Shown: positions 20,560-30,729 of the stretch, in pieces | Layout of the letters: each line of letters starts with the position of its first letter | How positions within the stretch are numbered: the stretch's first letter is position 1 | DNA from: an uncultured Pelagibacteraceae bacterium | GTDB taxonomy: Bacteria > Pseudomonadota > Alphaproteobacteria > Pelagibacterales > Pelagibacteraceae | Direction: 5' to 3' | Assembly: GCA_902519445.1 (NCBI GenBank) | Contig: CABYJR010000001.1 | Coordinates: 1 to 64,000, forward strand | Length of the DNA stretch: 64,000 nucleotides | Position numbers and translations under genes: made by a program | Notes under the pieces: model-generated | Seen by the model: the letters and a program-made list of their open reading frames with translations, nothing else | Databases searched by the model: none | What the model was told of the DNA's origin: nothing

Positions 20560-21170
20560 TTCATTATCATGTAAACCAAAAATTACTTTTAGTAATTAAG
20601 ATTTTTGTTATTTATTTTTTTATTTCGACAAAAATTTTTGCTATGGACAGCAAAAATATAAAAGATATTACTGAAGGAAATACAAATGCAAAAGTGGAAA
20701 TTTTAATTTATGAATCTCTAACGTGTCCACACTGCGCAACATTTCACAAAGAAATCTACCCTGACTTAAAGAAAAATTTTATTGACAAAGGTTTGGTAAA
20801 AATTCAATTCAAAAGTTTTCCTTTGGATATTGCGGCATTAAATGCTTCAAAAATTGCACATTGCAAAAATGATGGCAAACCAGATATTTTACATTTTTTA
20901 TATAACAACCAAAAAAAGTGGATGGAAGGTGAAAACATAGACCAAATTAATTCAAATTTAAAAGCAATTATAAAAAAACAAGACCTAAAATTAGACTTTA
21001 GTAAGTGCATAAATGACAAAAAAATTGAAGACCATATATTAGAAGAACGAATAGAAAGTGTAAAAAAATTTGAAATAAATTCTACTCCTACTCTAATAAT
21101 TAACAACAAAAAGTTCAGTAAACCGCTAACTTATAAAAATATAAAAAAAGAAATTGAAAAGCTGATATAA
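20556..21170 (+). CDS. DsbA-family thiol:disulfide oxidoreductase, exported
   Basis: YESLTCPHCATFHKEIYP, STPTLIINNKKF. Confidence 0.9.
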   Translation: MIHYHVNQKLLLVIKIFVIYFFISTKIFAMDSKNIKDITEGNTNAKVEILIYESLTCPHCATFHKEIYPDLKKNFIDKGLVKIQFKSFPLDIAALNASKIAHCKNDGKPDILHFLYNNQKKWMEGENIDQINSNLKAIIKKQDLKLDFSKCINDKKIEDHILEERIESVKKFEINSTPTLIINNKKFSKPLTYKNIKKEIEKLI

Positions 21171-21178
21171 CTAATTTT

Positions 21179-23575
21179 ATGAAATTTAAAAGGCTCGACC
21201 TTACTGGATTTAAATCTTTTGTTGAAAAAACATCTATCACAATTGAAAAAGGTCTAACTGGCATAGTTGGTCCAAATGGATGCGGAAAATCAAATATTGT
21301 TGAATCTATTCGTTGGTGTATGGGGGAAAATTCAGCGAAAAGTATGCGAGGGTCAGGAATGGAAGATGTGATATTTTCAGGGACAGCTAATAAACCATCA
21401 AAAAATATTGCGGAGGTCTCTTTAACCCTGGATAACTCTGATAAGGAAGGTCCAATTCAATTTAAAGAATTAGATATAATAAATGTGAAAAGAAAAATAC
21501 AAAAAGATAAAGGCTCAAAATATTATATAAATGAAAAAGAAATGAGAGCCAGAGATATTCAAACTCTTTTTGCAGATCTTTCTACGGGAGCACATTCTCC
21601 TTCAATGATAAGCCAGGGGAGAATTGGAGCGTTAGTGACGGCTAAGCCTACTGACAGAAGAGCAATATTAGAAGAAGCTGCTGGAATTTCAGGCATACAT
21701 GTAAGAAGACACGAATCTGAATTAAGACTTAATTCAGCAGAAAACAATCTAAAAAAAGCTGATGATTTAAGAAGGCAGCAAGAAAAACAACTTGAAAATT
21801 TAAAAAAACAAGCTGTAGAAGCCTCAAAATATAAATCAATTTCTGAAGACATAAAAAAAATTGAAGCTGGTCTTTATTACATTAAATTAATTGAAATTAA
21901 AAAAGAAATAGATTCAACTAAAAATGTTACGAGTGGATCTGATAATGAAATAAATGATTTAAAAAAAATAATTGATGAAAAAAATAGTTCTTTGGAAAAA
22001 GCTAATTTAGAATTAAAACCGTTAAGAGATAAAAATATGGAAATATTATCTAAATTACAAAGACTTAATTTAGAACTCCAAAATTTAGAGGATGAAGAAA
22101 AAAGAATCAAAACGGATAAAGATAGATTACAGAAATCTCAGGATACGCTTACAGATGATATCGAGAGAGAGAAAAATATTATTTTAGAAGCAACTTCAAA
22201 TGAAAAAAGACTTAAAGAAGAAAAAAATGAATTAATTGAAATAGATTCGAAATACTACGATACAGAAAAAAAATCTAGCGAAGACTTGAATGTTACAAAA
22301 AACAGGTTAACGGCTGAGATAGATAAAGTTAAAGAGTTGGTAAGTGCTCAAAAAAATGATGAAGCAATAGCTGTCCTTAATAATTTTAAAACAATCATAG
22401 AAGAATATGCGGATAGTTACAGTAAAAATCAAAATATAAAAAATGAGTCTATAAAAAGAAAAGAGAGAATTAATACAATCGATACAGAAATAGAAAGTTG
22501 GAAAAATTTGAAATTTAACTCAGAAAAAATGTCAAATGAATTAAATGAAAGAATTAACACTGTTAAAACTGATATGAAAAATATTATTAAACTGCCAGAA
22601 CAGCTGGCTGAAAAAAAAGGCAGACTCATACAAAATACATCTGACACTGAGAACAAAAAACTGGAAATGTCAAATGAACTAAATGAGTCAGAAAAAATAT
22701 ATCAAAATATGAATAAAGAGTTAAAAGAAGTTGAACAAAAAATGATGGTCGCGAGAGAAAATAAAGCAAGATCTGGGGCAACTTTGGAAGGCCTTGAAAA
22801 TAGAAAAAAAGATTTAATTAATACATTAAGAAATGATTTAAATATTGACGAAAAAAACTTATTAGATATGTCTGACTTAAAAAATATCGAAGAATTACCT
22901 AATGTAATTGAACAAGAGGATAAATTAGATGCTAAAAAAAATGAAAGAGAGCGTCTTGGTTCAGTTAATTTGAGAGCAGATGAAGAAACTAAGCAATACT
23001 TAGGTACAATTAAAAAAATGGAAAAAGATAGAGAAGATTTAATTTCTGCGATATCTAAACTTCGCGGAAGCATAAATGAACTAAATCAAAGAGGAAGAGA
23101 AAGGCTGATCGAAGCATACGAAAAGGTTAATAAAAAATTCAATGACGTTTATACAAAACTTTTTAATGGAGGAACGGCTAAGTTAGAATTTGTTGAATCT
23201 GACGATCCTTTAGAAGCAGGCTTAGAAATGTTAGTAAGCCCCCCAGGGAAAAGATTGCAATCTATTACATTGTTATCAGGCGGAGAGCAGGCCTTAACGG
23301 CTTTATCATTAATATTTGCAGTTTTCTTAACTAGTCCTGCTCCTATTTGTGTATTAGATGAAGTAGATGCTCCATTAGATGATGCTAATGTAACAAGATT
23401 TTGTTCTTTATTGGAGGATCTGACCAAAATCACAGAAACTAAATTTATAATAATAACACACCATGCTTTAACGATGTCCAAAATGGATAGACTTTATGGT
23501 GTTACTATGCCTGACAAAGGAATTAGCCAGCTAGTCTCTGTAGATTTGCAAAAAGCAGAAGAATTAGTTGCCTAA
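21179..23575 (+). CDS. smc: chromosome segregation protein SMC, short form (798 aa) without recognisable hinge
   Basis: Walker A GPNGCGKSNIV, signature LLSGGEQALTALSLIFAVF, Walker B PICVLDEVDAPLDDANV; middle is all charged coiled coil. Confidence 0.93.
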   Translation: MKFKRLDLTGFKSFVEKTSITIEKGLTGIVGPNGCGKSNIVESIRWCMGENSAKSMRGSGMEDVIFSGTANKPSKNIAEVSLTLDNSDKEGPIQFKELDIINVKRKIQKDKGSKYYINEKEMRARDIQTLFADLSTGAHSPSMISQGRIGALVTAKPTDRRAILEEAAGISGIHVRRHESELRLNSAENNLKKADDLRRQQEKQLENLKKQAVEASKYKSISEDIKKIEAGLYYIKLIEIKKEIDSTKNVTSGSDNEINDLKKIIDEKNSSLEKANLELKPLRDKNMEILSKLQRLNLELQNLEDEEKRIKTDKDRLQKSQDTLTDDIEREKNIILEATSNEKRLKEEKNELIEIDSKYYDTEKKSSEDLNVTKNRLTAEIDKVKELVSAQKNDEAIAVLNNFKTIIEEYADSYSKNQNIKNESIKRKERINTIDTEIESWKNLKFNSEKMSNELNERINTVKTDMKNIIKLPEQLAEKKGRLIQNTSDTENKKLEMSNELNESEKIYQNMNKELKEVEQKMMVARENKARSGATLEGLENRKKDLINTLRNDLNIDEKNLLDMSDLKNIEELPNVIEQEDKLDAKKNERERLGSVNLRADEETKQYLGTIKKMEKDREDLISAISKLRGSINELNQRGRERLIEAYEKVNKKFNDVYTKLFNGGTAKLEFVESDDPLEAGLEMLVSPPGKRLQSITLLSGGEQALTALSLIFAVFLTSPAPICVLDEVDAPLDDANVTRFCSLLEDLTKITETKFIIITHHALTMSKMDRLYGVTMPDKGISQLVSVDLQKAEELVA

Positions 23576-23583
23576 AAAATTTA

Positions 23584-23877
23584 ATGAAAAAAATTAAAGA
23601 AATTGCTACTCGCCTGGAAATTGCAAAAAAAAATATAAAAAATACGCAAAAAAATAAAGAAGGTTCAAATGCCGCATCTTTGGGCAAAGCTTTAAAAATT
23701 AGCACTGAATTAGTTGCCGCTGTAGTTGTAGGATCAATAATAGGGTTTCTTTTAGATGGTTGGTTTGATACTAAACCGCTGTTAACAATTAGTTTTTTTA
23801 TTATGGGTGTGGCGGCAGGAATGTTAAATGTTTTTAGATCAGCAAAAAAAATGCATAATAATAGGTATAAAAATTAA
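23584..23877 (+). CDS. atpI: F0F1 ATP synthase assembly protein AtpI
   Basis: Two TM helices, GFLLDGWFDTKPLLTISFFIMGVAAG; precedes atpB. Confidence 0.85.
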   Translation: MKKIKEIATRLEIAKKNIKNTQKNKEGSNAASLGKALKISTELVAAVVVGSIIGFLLDGWFDTKPLLTISFFIMGVAAGMLNVFRSAKKMHNNRYKN

Positions 23878-23892
23878 ATTAAGGAAATAATA

Positions 23893-24627
23893 ATGGCTAC
23901 TAATCCAATGCATCAATTTGAAGTTTACAAAATAGGACCTGAAATAAATTTGGGTGGAGTAAATCTTTCTTTCACAAATGCAAGTCTTTTTATGACTATA
24001 AGTTCAGCTCTCATATTATTATTTTTATTTCTTGGCACAAAAAAAAAATCATTAGTGCCAACAAAAATCCAATTTATAACTGAGTCAAGTTATACTTTTG
24101 TTGCAAAAATGATAAATGATACTGCTGGTTCTAGCGCCAAATCTTTTTTTCCATTTATATTTACTTTATTTATGTTTGTTTTATTCGCCAACATGGTTGG
24201 AATGCTACCCTATTCTTTTACAGTAACTAGCCATATAATTGTAACGTTTGTACTAGCATCAATAGTTTTTATTGGAGTTACAATATTAGGATTTATTAAA
24301 CATGGCTTTAAGTACTTAGGGCTTTTTGTGCCAAAGGGCGTTCCTGTAGTTCTTTTACCTTTAATAGTTATTATTGAAATTATTTCTTATTTGAGCAGAC
24401 CTGTCAGTTTATCAGTTAGATTGTTTGCAAACATGATGGCTGGCCACACGATGCTAAAAGTATTTGGGGGGTTTGTAATAAGTTTGGGATTACTAGGTGG
24501 TTGGCTGCCGCTTGGTTTTTCTGTCGCATTAACTGGGCTTGAAATTCTTGTCGCTTTTCTTCAAGCTTATGTTTTTGCAATTTTAACATGCATCTATTTA
24601 AACGATGCATTAAATTTACACCATTAA
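23893..24627 (+). CDS. atpB: F0F1 ATP synthase subunit a
   Basis: SVRLFANMMAGHTMLKV, LEILVAFLQAYVFAILTCIYL. Confidence 0.96.
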   Translation: MATNPMHQFEVYKIGPEINLGGVNLSFTNASLFMTISSALILLFLFLGTKKKSLVPTKIQFITESSYTFVAKMINDTAGSSAKSFFPFIFTLFMFVLFANMVGMLPYSFTVTSHIIVTFVLASIVFIGVTILGFIKHGFKYLGLFVPKGVPVVLLPLIVIIEIISYLSRPVSLSVRLFANMMAGHTMLKVFGGFVISLGLLGGWLPLGFSVALTGLEILVAFLQAYVFAILTCIYLNDALNLHH

Positions 24628-24641
24628 CATAGGAGGAAAAA

Positions 24642-24869
24642 ATGGAGTTAGAAGCAGCTAAAATGATAGGAGCAGGACTAGCAGCAATTGCCTTGGCTGG
24701 TGCTGGAGTTGGTATTGGTCTTATTTTTGGTAATTATTTATCAGGCGCAATGAGAAATCCTTCTGCAGCGCAAAAACAGTTTCCAAATTTACTTTTGGGA
24801 TTTGCATTAGCAGAAGCTACTGGTTTATTTGGACTGGTAGTCGCATTAATAATTTTATTTGCGTTTTAA
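24642..24869 (+). CDS. atpE: F0F1 ATP synthase subunit c
   Basis: GAGVGIGLIFGNYLSGAMRNPSA, FALAEATGLFGLVVALIILF; AGGAGG-like RBS upstream. Confidence 0.96.
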   Translation: MELEAAKMIGAGLAAIALAGAGVGIGLIFGNYLSGAMRNPSAAQKQFPNLLLGFALAEATGLFGLVVALIILFAF

Positions 24870-24885
24870 TAAATAAAATTTAATT

Positions 24886-25464
24886 ATGAAAAAATTATGC
24901 ATAGCCTTGTGCTTTGCTTCAGTTTTTTATGTAAATAAATCTTTTGGGTCTGAAGCTGGAATGCCTCAGCTAAACCCGGAATTCTGGAGCGCTCAAATAT
25001 TTTGGTTAATATTAATTTTTTCCACTTTATATTTAATAATTTGGAAAATATTTTTACCTAAAATTACTTATAGTATTGAAAGCAGAAAATCGAAAATAGT
25101 TAATAATCTTGATGAAGCTCAAAAACTTAAGGAAAGTGCTGAAACAAAACTTAAAGAATATAATAAAATTATAGAAAATTCTAAAAGTGAAGCAAAAAAA
25201 ATAATTGATGAAGAAAGAAAAAAACTTGATAAAGATATTGAGGTAAAAAAGAAAAATTTTAACAGTGAAATTGAAAAAGAATTAGCTGCTGTTGAAAAAG
25301 AAATTAAGGATTTAAAAAAAACTTCTTTGTCAAGTATAAGTAAAATTGCATCGGAAACATCTGCTGAATTGATAAAAAATATAGTTAATACCGAAGTTAA
25401 TAAAAGTAATGTCGCTGCGGTAGTAGAGGACATAATAAAAAAAAATAAGGAAAAATATATATGA
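24886..25464 (+). CDS. atpF': F0F1 ATP synthase subunit b'
   Basis: PQLNPEFWSAQIFWLILIFSTLYL plus coiled coil. Confidence 0.88.
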   Translation: MKKLCIALCFASVFYVNKSFGSEAGMPQLNPEFWSAQIFWLILIFSTLYLIIWKIFLPKITYSIESRKSKIVNNLDEAQKLKESAETKLKEYNKIIENSKSEAKKIIDEERKKLDKDIEVKKKNFNSEIEKELAAVEKEIKDLKKTSLSSISKIASETSAELIKNIVNTEVNKSNVAAVVEDIIKKNKEKYI

Positions 25465-25958
25465 TAATAGATGCTACTTTTTGGGTAGCCGTATCCTTTT
25501 TCATTTTTATTGGTGGATTAGTTTACCTAAAAGTTCCACAAAAAATAAATAATTCACTCACAATTCAAATTAGTAAGATTAAAAAAGATATAGAAGAAGC
25601 AGAAAAACTTAAAGTTGAGGCAAAAAATCTATTAAGTGACTATGAAAATAAAATAGATAAATCAAAAAAAGAAGCGCGAGACATAATAAATATAGCTAAA
25701 AAAGATAGTGAAAAAAATATTCTAGATAAAACAAAAAAATTTCATGAATTGTTAGAAGAAAGAAAAAAAAATGCGGAACTTAAAATTATTCAAATGAAAG
25801 AAAATGCATTAAAAGATATAAAAAATATTTCAATAAAAATTAGTATAGAAACAGTCGAACGCTTAATCAAAAACTCTATTGACAAAAATAAAATTGAAAA
25901 AATTTATAGTGAAAGCTTAGACCAAGTTAAAGATTCTTTAAAACATACTAAGGTTTAG
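25461..25958 (+). CDS. atpF: F0F1 ATP synthase subunit b
   Basis: N-terminal TM then long charged coiled coil; follows b'. Confidence 0.88.
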   Translation: MIIDATFWVAVSFFIFIGGLVYLKVPQKINNSLTIQISKIKKDIEEAEKLKVEAKNLLSDYENKIDKSKKEARDIINIAKKDSEKNILDKTKKFHELLEERKKNAELKIIQMKENALKDIKNISIKISIETVERLIKNSIDKNKIEKIYSESLDQVKDSLKHTKV

Positions 25959-26187
25959 AATGAGATCCATCACAAAATGGTTGATGATTTGTTCGTTTAC
26001 ATCCACAAAACCAAACTTCTTTATTTGAATTTGCTAAATACTTAACTGACTTAAAAAGCCCTCCTTTATGAGAGCCATCACAAAAAGGCTGTTTTTGGGA
26101 TAAACCACACGAACACCAAGAATAGGTTTTATCTTTTTCAACTTTAACCTTGTAGGGAGCATTTTGAGATGAAGTTGGATTTGTCAT
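25948..26187 (-). CDS. double CDGSH iron-sulfur domain protein
   Basis: Two motifs: CSCGLSQKQPFCDGSH and CGCKRTNHQPFCDGSH. Confidence 0.93.
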   Translation of the reverse strand: MTNPTSSQNAPYKVKVEKDKTYSWCSCGLSQKQPFCDGSHKGGLFKSVKYLANSNKEVWFCGCKRTNHQPFCDGSHSKP

Positions 26188-26237
26188 AAAGTAACAATAC
26201 TTTATATTAATAAAAAAAGATATAAATATTTAATAAA

Positions 26238-27206
26238 ATGGCTGTATATACAAAATTATCCGAATCTGACTTAAAAATTTTATTTTCAAAATATAATTTA
26301 GGAAAGCTGATTAATTTTAAAGAAATAAAAGAGGGTATTGAAAATACAAATTATTTTGTTGAGTTAGAAAAAGGCAAATTTATCCTTACTTTATACGAAA
26401 AAAGAGTTGAGGAAAAAGATTTACCTTTTTTTATTAGTTTGATGAAAAATCTTTTTGATAAAAAATTTCCTTCTCCTCAACCTATGATTAATAAAAATGG
26501 AAATTATATATCTGAAATTTTAAATAAAAAAGCTGCTGTTGTATCTTTTCTAGATGGAAAAGCTAAAAAGAATTTGCTGCCAGATGACTGCTATCAAGTT
26601 GGAATTTATACTGCCAAATTACACTTGATAACAAAAAATTTGACTGGGAAAAGAGAGAATAAACTTTCCGTAAAATCTTGGAGAGAAATATATAACAAAG
26701 TTAAAATTGACTGTTCAAAAATCCACCCTAACTTATCAAAAATAATTGAAAGTAATTTGGATAAAATTGAAAAAAACTGGCCTAAAAATATTCCTGCTGG
26801 GGTTATTCATGCTGATTTATTTCCTGATAACATTTTTTTTAATAAAAAAAGTTTATCTGGAATTATTGATTTTTATTTTTCTTGCTACGATTTTTATGCT
26901 TTCGAAATAGCTATATGCCTAAATGCTTTATGTTTTGAAGGAAAAAATGAAAATTTAAGCTTTAATGTGACTAAAGCGAAAAGATTTATTGATGGATATT
27001 CAAGTTTAAGAAAATTAAATGAAGATGAAAAAAAATCCTTAAAAATATTATGTCAGGGAGCAGCTATAAGATTTTTGTTAACAAGAGTTTTTGATTACTT
27101 AAATTTAACAGAAGGCGCAATAGTAAAAATTAAAGATCCAGTTGAATATTTAAAGAGGTTAGAATTTCATGATAGCGTTAATAGTTATGAAGATTATTTT
27201 TTTTAA
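26238..27206 (+). CDS. thrB: homoserine kinase (type II, APH-like)
   Basis: GIENTNYFVE, GVIHADLFPDNIFF, LSGIIDFYFSCYDFYAFEIAIC. Confidence 0.92.
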   Translation: MAVYTKLSESDLKILFSKYNLGKLINFKEIKEGIENTNYFVELEKGKFILTLYEKRVEEKDLPFFISLMKNLFDKKFPSPQPMINKNGNYISEILNKKAAVVSFLDGKAKKNLLPDDCYQVGIYTAKLHLITKNLTGKRENKLSVKSWREIYNKVKIDCSKIHPNLSKIIESNLDKIEKNWPKNIPAGVIHADLFPDNIFFNKKSLSGIIDFYFSCYDFYAFEIAICLNALCFEGKNENLSFNVTKAKRFIDGYSSLRKLNEDEKKSLKILCQGAAIRFLLTRVFDYLNLTEGAIVKIKDPVEYLKRLEFHDSVNSYEDYFF

Positions 27207-27208
27207 TT

Positions 27209-27655
27209 ATGGAAATTAAAATCTATACCGACGGAGCTTGTGTAGGTAATCCTGGACCGGGAGGATGGGCAGCCATTATTCTTCTTGAAAATGAAAAAAG
27301 AGAATTGTTTGGTGGGGAAAAACTTACTACTAACAACAGAATGGAACTAACAGCAGCAATTAAAGGATTAGAATATTGCGATTCAAAAGAAGGAAAGCAG
27401 CTTTCTTTAAAAGAAATTAAAATTTATACTGATTCTCTTTATTTAAAAGATGGAATTACAAGTTGGATAAGCAATTGGGAAAAAAATAATTGGAAAACTT
27501 CTGATAAGAAAAATGTAAAAAATGTTGATCTTTGGAAAAAATTAAAAGAACTTGTAAAATTTAAACAAATCGAATGGTGTTGGGTAAAAGGTCATTCAAA
27601 TGATCCCATGAACGATTTGGCTGACAAATTAGCAAAAGAAGCAACTCCAATATAA
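27209..27655 (+). CDS. rnhA: ribonuclease HI
   Basis: IYTDGACVGNPGPGGWAAI, TNNRMELTAAI, WVKGHSNDPMNDLADKLAKEA. Confidence 0.96.
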   Translation: MEIKIYTDGACVGNPGPGGWAAIILLENEKRELFGGEKLTTNNRMELTAAIKGLEYCDSKEGKQLSLKEIKIYTDSLYLKDGITSWISNWEKNNWKTSDKKNVKNVDLWKKLKELVKFKQIEWCWVKGHSNDPMNDLADKLAKEATPI

Positions 27656-27663
27656 TTTATTAC

Positions 27664-29040
27664 TTACACTCTTTCCAAAATATAATTTTTAACTTTGCTT
27701 AAATCTTTTGGAAGGGTTTCTATTCTTTCTTTTTGATTTAATATTTTTCTAAGATATTCAGGTAAATCTGGCTTTATATTTGTTTCATTCATAACCACTT
27801 CAGAAAATTTTGCTGGATGGGCTGTAGCCAAAACTACTGTATTATCTTCTAAAGAAATTTTATTTGCCACTCCTATTCCAACTGCCGTATGAGGATCTAT
27901 TAAAATCCCTTCTTTCTTATATACATCATTTATTACAAACTTAGTTTCTTCTTCGGATAAACTTTCAGCAAAAAAATTTGCTCTGATCTTATCTAAATGT
28001 TCCTTTTTAAGAGTAAACTCTCCTTTTTCATTAAGATCATTCATCAATCTTAATATTTCATTTGAGTTAGAAGAACATACATCAAAAATAAGTCTCTCAA
28101 AATTACTTGCAACTTGAATATCCATACTTGGAGAAATTGTATGTTTAACTTTTAAAGGCTTATATGCTCCAGTGTTAAATACTCTTTTCAAAATATCGTT
28201 ATTATTAGTTGCTATAATTAATTTACTAATTGGAAGACCCATTTTCTTTGCTACATAACCCGCGTAAATATCCCCAAAATTACCTGTCGGCACAACAAAG
28301 TTTATTTTTTTTTCCTTTGCTAGCTTAAAATAAGAAAAAAAATAATAAACAACCTGGATTGCAATTCTTGACCAATTTATTGAATTCACTCCTGACATTT
28401 TTATGGAGCTACTAAAATTTTTATCACCAAACATCGATTTTACAAACTTTTGACATTCATCAAAATTTCCCTCAAGAGCTATGTTAAATACATTTTTTGA
28501 ATCAACTGTTGTCATAAATTTTCTTTGAACTTCAGATATTTTATCTTTTGGGTGTAGAACAAAAATTTTCATATTGTTTCTGTCTTTTATTGCACTAATT
28601 GCTGCCGCACCAGTATCACCTGAAGTTGCAACAACAATATTAATTTTTAGATTATTTTTTTTCAGTATTTTTTCATACATGTTTCCAATTACTTGCATGG
28701 CTATGTCTTTAAAAGCTAAAGTAGGACCATGAAAAAGTTCTAATAAATTTAATTTTCCAATTTTTTTTATTATTACTACATTTTTTGTACGAAAACTTTT
28801 ATAGGAACTTTCTATTATTTCTTTAATTTCTTTTTGATTAAATTCATTTCCACTAAATTTTAAAATTATTTTTGCTGCCAATTCATTGTAGGATAAATTT
28901 TTTAACTCTTTTAACTCTTCTTCAGAAAATATTGGAATTTCTTTTGGAACAAAAAGGCCACCATCAGGAGCTAGGCCTTTTAAAAAAACATCTTTAAAAG
29001 AAAAAGTATTTTTTGTATTTCTTGTACTTATATATTCCAT
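27664..29040 (-). CDS. thrC: threonine synthase
   Basis: MEYISTRN...APDGGLFVP, HGPTLAFKDIAMQ, ATSGDTGAAAI, VPTGNFGDIYAGYVAKKMG. Confidence 0.95.
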   Translation of the reverse strand: MEYISTRNTKNTFSFKDVFLKGLAPDGGLFVPKEIPIFSEEELKELKNLSYNELAAKIILKFSGNEFNQKEIKEIIESSYKSFRTKNVVIIKKIGKLNLLELFHGPTLAFKDIAMQVIGNMYEKILKKNNLKINIVVATSGDTGAAAISAIKDRNNMKIFVLHPKDKISEVQRKFMTTVDSKNVFNIALEGNFDECQKFVKSMFGDKNFSSSIKMSGVNSINWSRIAIQVVYYFFSYFKLAKEKKINFVVPTGNFGDIYAGYVAKKMGLPISKLIIATNNNDILKRVFNTGAYKPLKVKHTISPSMDIQVASNFERLIFDVCSSNSNEILRLMNDLNEKGEFTLKKEHLDKIRANFFAESLSEEETKFVINDVYKKEGILIDPHTAVGIGVANKISLEDNTVVLATAHPAKFSEVVMNETNIKPDLPEYLRKILNQKERIETLPKDLSKVKNYILERV

Positions 29041-29104
29041 ACTCTCTATTAGTACAGATTTTTGGTATTATCTAGGCAAAACCAAATGTTAATAAATATT
29101 TGAA

Positions 29105-29293
29105 TTATTTTTGTTGAGAACGTTGATTTTTATTTGAAAAATATTTTTTCCAAGCCCAATTTCCAGCGGCCAAAACAATTAAAGAAGAAATGATAATAAG
29201 CAAGGCTATTTGCCCTCCATTTCTATCAGAAACACAAACTGCACATAAACTAATTAGTTTTTCTGGTTGAATTATTAAAGTCTGAGGTATCAT
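29105..29293 (-). CDS. small single-TM protein at the end of the cox operon, unknown function
   Basis: ORF directly follows ctaG; CAVC motif and one TM helix. Confidence 0.6.
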   Translation of the reverse strand: MIPQTLIIQPEKLISLCAVCVSDRNGGQIALLIIISSLIVLAAGNWAWKKYFSNKNQRSQQK

Positions 29294-29295
29294 TT

Positions 29296-29793
29296 TTAGC
29301 TTTCGTTTTTTTTATATTCTGTATAATCAAAAAAAGTAAACTGGATAGTAATCTCTTTAACGTTTTTTGTCTTGCTATCTTTTGTCACCTCTGGATCTAT
29401 AAACATAACAACAATGTATTTATCGCTTTCTTTAGCTTTTAAAGTTTTGGCATCATAGCAAAAGCAATTGATCTTACTTATATAATTTCCATAATTTCTA
29501 GGAAAATATTGAAATGTGGCAATGCCAGTGCTTGCTCTATTAGCTAAATTTTTAACTTCATATTCAATAGTGGTCACTTCACCCGGTTTGATAAGTAATT
29601 TTTTTTTTAAAGGTTTAAAGGACCAAGATAGATCTGGATGAACGCTTGTAAGTAAATTTACACTTACAGATTTTAAAGAAGTTTCATTATTTTTTTCGTA
29701 TAGATTTTTAAAATACAAAAATAATAAAACAAAAAATAAAAAAAAAAATATAATTAAATAAATTTTGTTTATTTTTGTTTTATTAAAATTCAT
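29296..29793 (-). CDS. ctaG: cytochrome c oxidase assembly protein CtaG/Cox11
   Basis: CFCYDAKTL copper-site motif, VMFIDPEV, ITIQFTFF. Confidence 0.92.
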   Translation of the reverse strand: MNFNKTKINKIYLIIFFFLFFVLLFLYFKNLYEKNNETSLKSVSVNLLTSVHPDLSWSFKPLKKKLLIKPGEVTTIEYEVKNLANRASTGIATFQYFPRNYGNYISKINCFCYDAKTLKAKESDKYIVVMFIDPEVTKDSKTKNVKEITIQFTFFDYTEYKKNES

Positions 29794-29805
29794 TTTAAAA
29801 TATTT

Positions 29806-30711
29806 TTATATAACGTTATCTATTAAAATAGAAGTAAAAATCATGAAAAGATATATTATTGAATACCCAAATAATTTAGCTGCCAACTTTTTTTCTACTG
29901 CTGAATTTTTTTCTTTTAACAATTTATAAGAAATAAAAATATAATATATGCTTAAAATTGAAGACAATAAAAAATAGGTTAATCCTGAAAAATTAAAAAA
30001 GTATGGAGCTATAGCAACTGGAAATAAAATTAGAGAATATATAAATATGTTAAGTTTTGTCGCTTTAACTCCTGAAATAATTGGGAGCATCGGAATTTTT
30101 GCTTTTTTATAATCATCAGTTTTATATAAACTCAATGCCCAAAAGTGAGAAGGTGTCCAAATAAATATAATTAAAAATAAAATAATAGGTTCAAGTGATA
30201 TTGTGTTTGTGGCAATTGCCCATCCTATAACGGGAGGCAACGCTCCTGAGGCTCCGCCTATAACGATATTTTGAGGAGTTTTTCTCTTAAGCCAAACTGT
30301 ATAAATAAATACATAAAATAGTATTGTAATAGCTAAAGTTGTAGCTGCAATTAAATTTGAAAAAAAATAAAGCCCTACTACAGAAATTAATGAAGAAAAA
30401 ATTCCAAACGTTAAGGCTTGGTTTCTTGTTAACTTACCAGTTGGAATAGGACGCAGACAAGTTCTGGTCATCAATGAATCTAAATCAGATTCATACCACA
30501 TATTTAACGCACCAGCCGCCCCTGAACCTAAGGCAACAGCCATTAAAGAACAAATAGCATCTATGAAATTAATTTTTACAGGAGCAATCAATAAACCTAC
30601 CGCACAAGTAAAAATCACAAGGGACATTACTCTAGGTTTCATTAAATTAAAAAAAGCTTTTATATTACTAAAGTAATCTAACTTTAGTGTTTTTGATTTA
30701 ATGTTAGTCAT
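29806..30711 (-). CDS. ctaB: protoheme IX farnesyltransferase
   Basis: NMWYESDLDSLMTRTCLRPIPTGK, GGASGALPPVIGW. Confidence 0.95.
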   Translation of the reverse strand: MTNIKSKTLKLDYFSNIKAFFNLMKPRVMSLVIFTCAVGLLIAPVKINFIDAICSLMAVALGSGAAGALNMWYESDLDSLMTRTCLRPIPTGKLTRNQALTFGIFSSLISVVGLYFFSNLIAATTLAITILFYVFIYTVWLKRKTPQNIVIGGASGALPPVIGWAIATNTISLEPIILFLIIFIWTPSHFWALSLYKTDDYKKAKIPMLPIISGVKATKLNIFIYSLILFPVAIAPYFFNFSGLTYFLLSSILSIYYIFISYKLLKEKNSAVEKKLAAKLFGYSIIYLFMIFTSILIDNVI

Positions 30712-30729
30712 TATTTAAAAGATTGTAGT

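Noticed and set aside
21559-23481. SMC shortness explained by frameshift or fragmentation
   Set aside because: The ORF is continuous with both ABC halves in one frame, so the missing hinge is not due to an obvious frameshift; an in-frame assembly deletion cannot be excluded.
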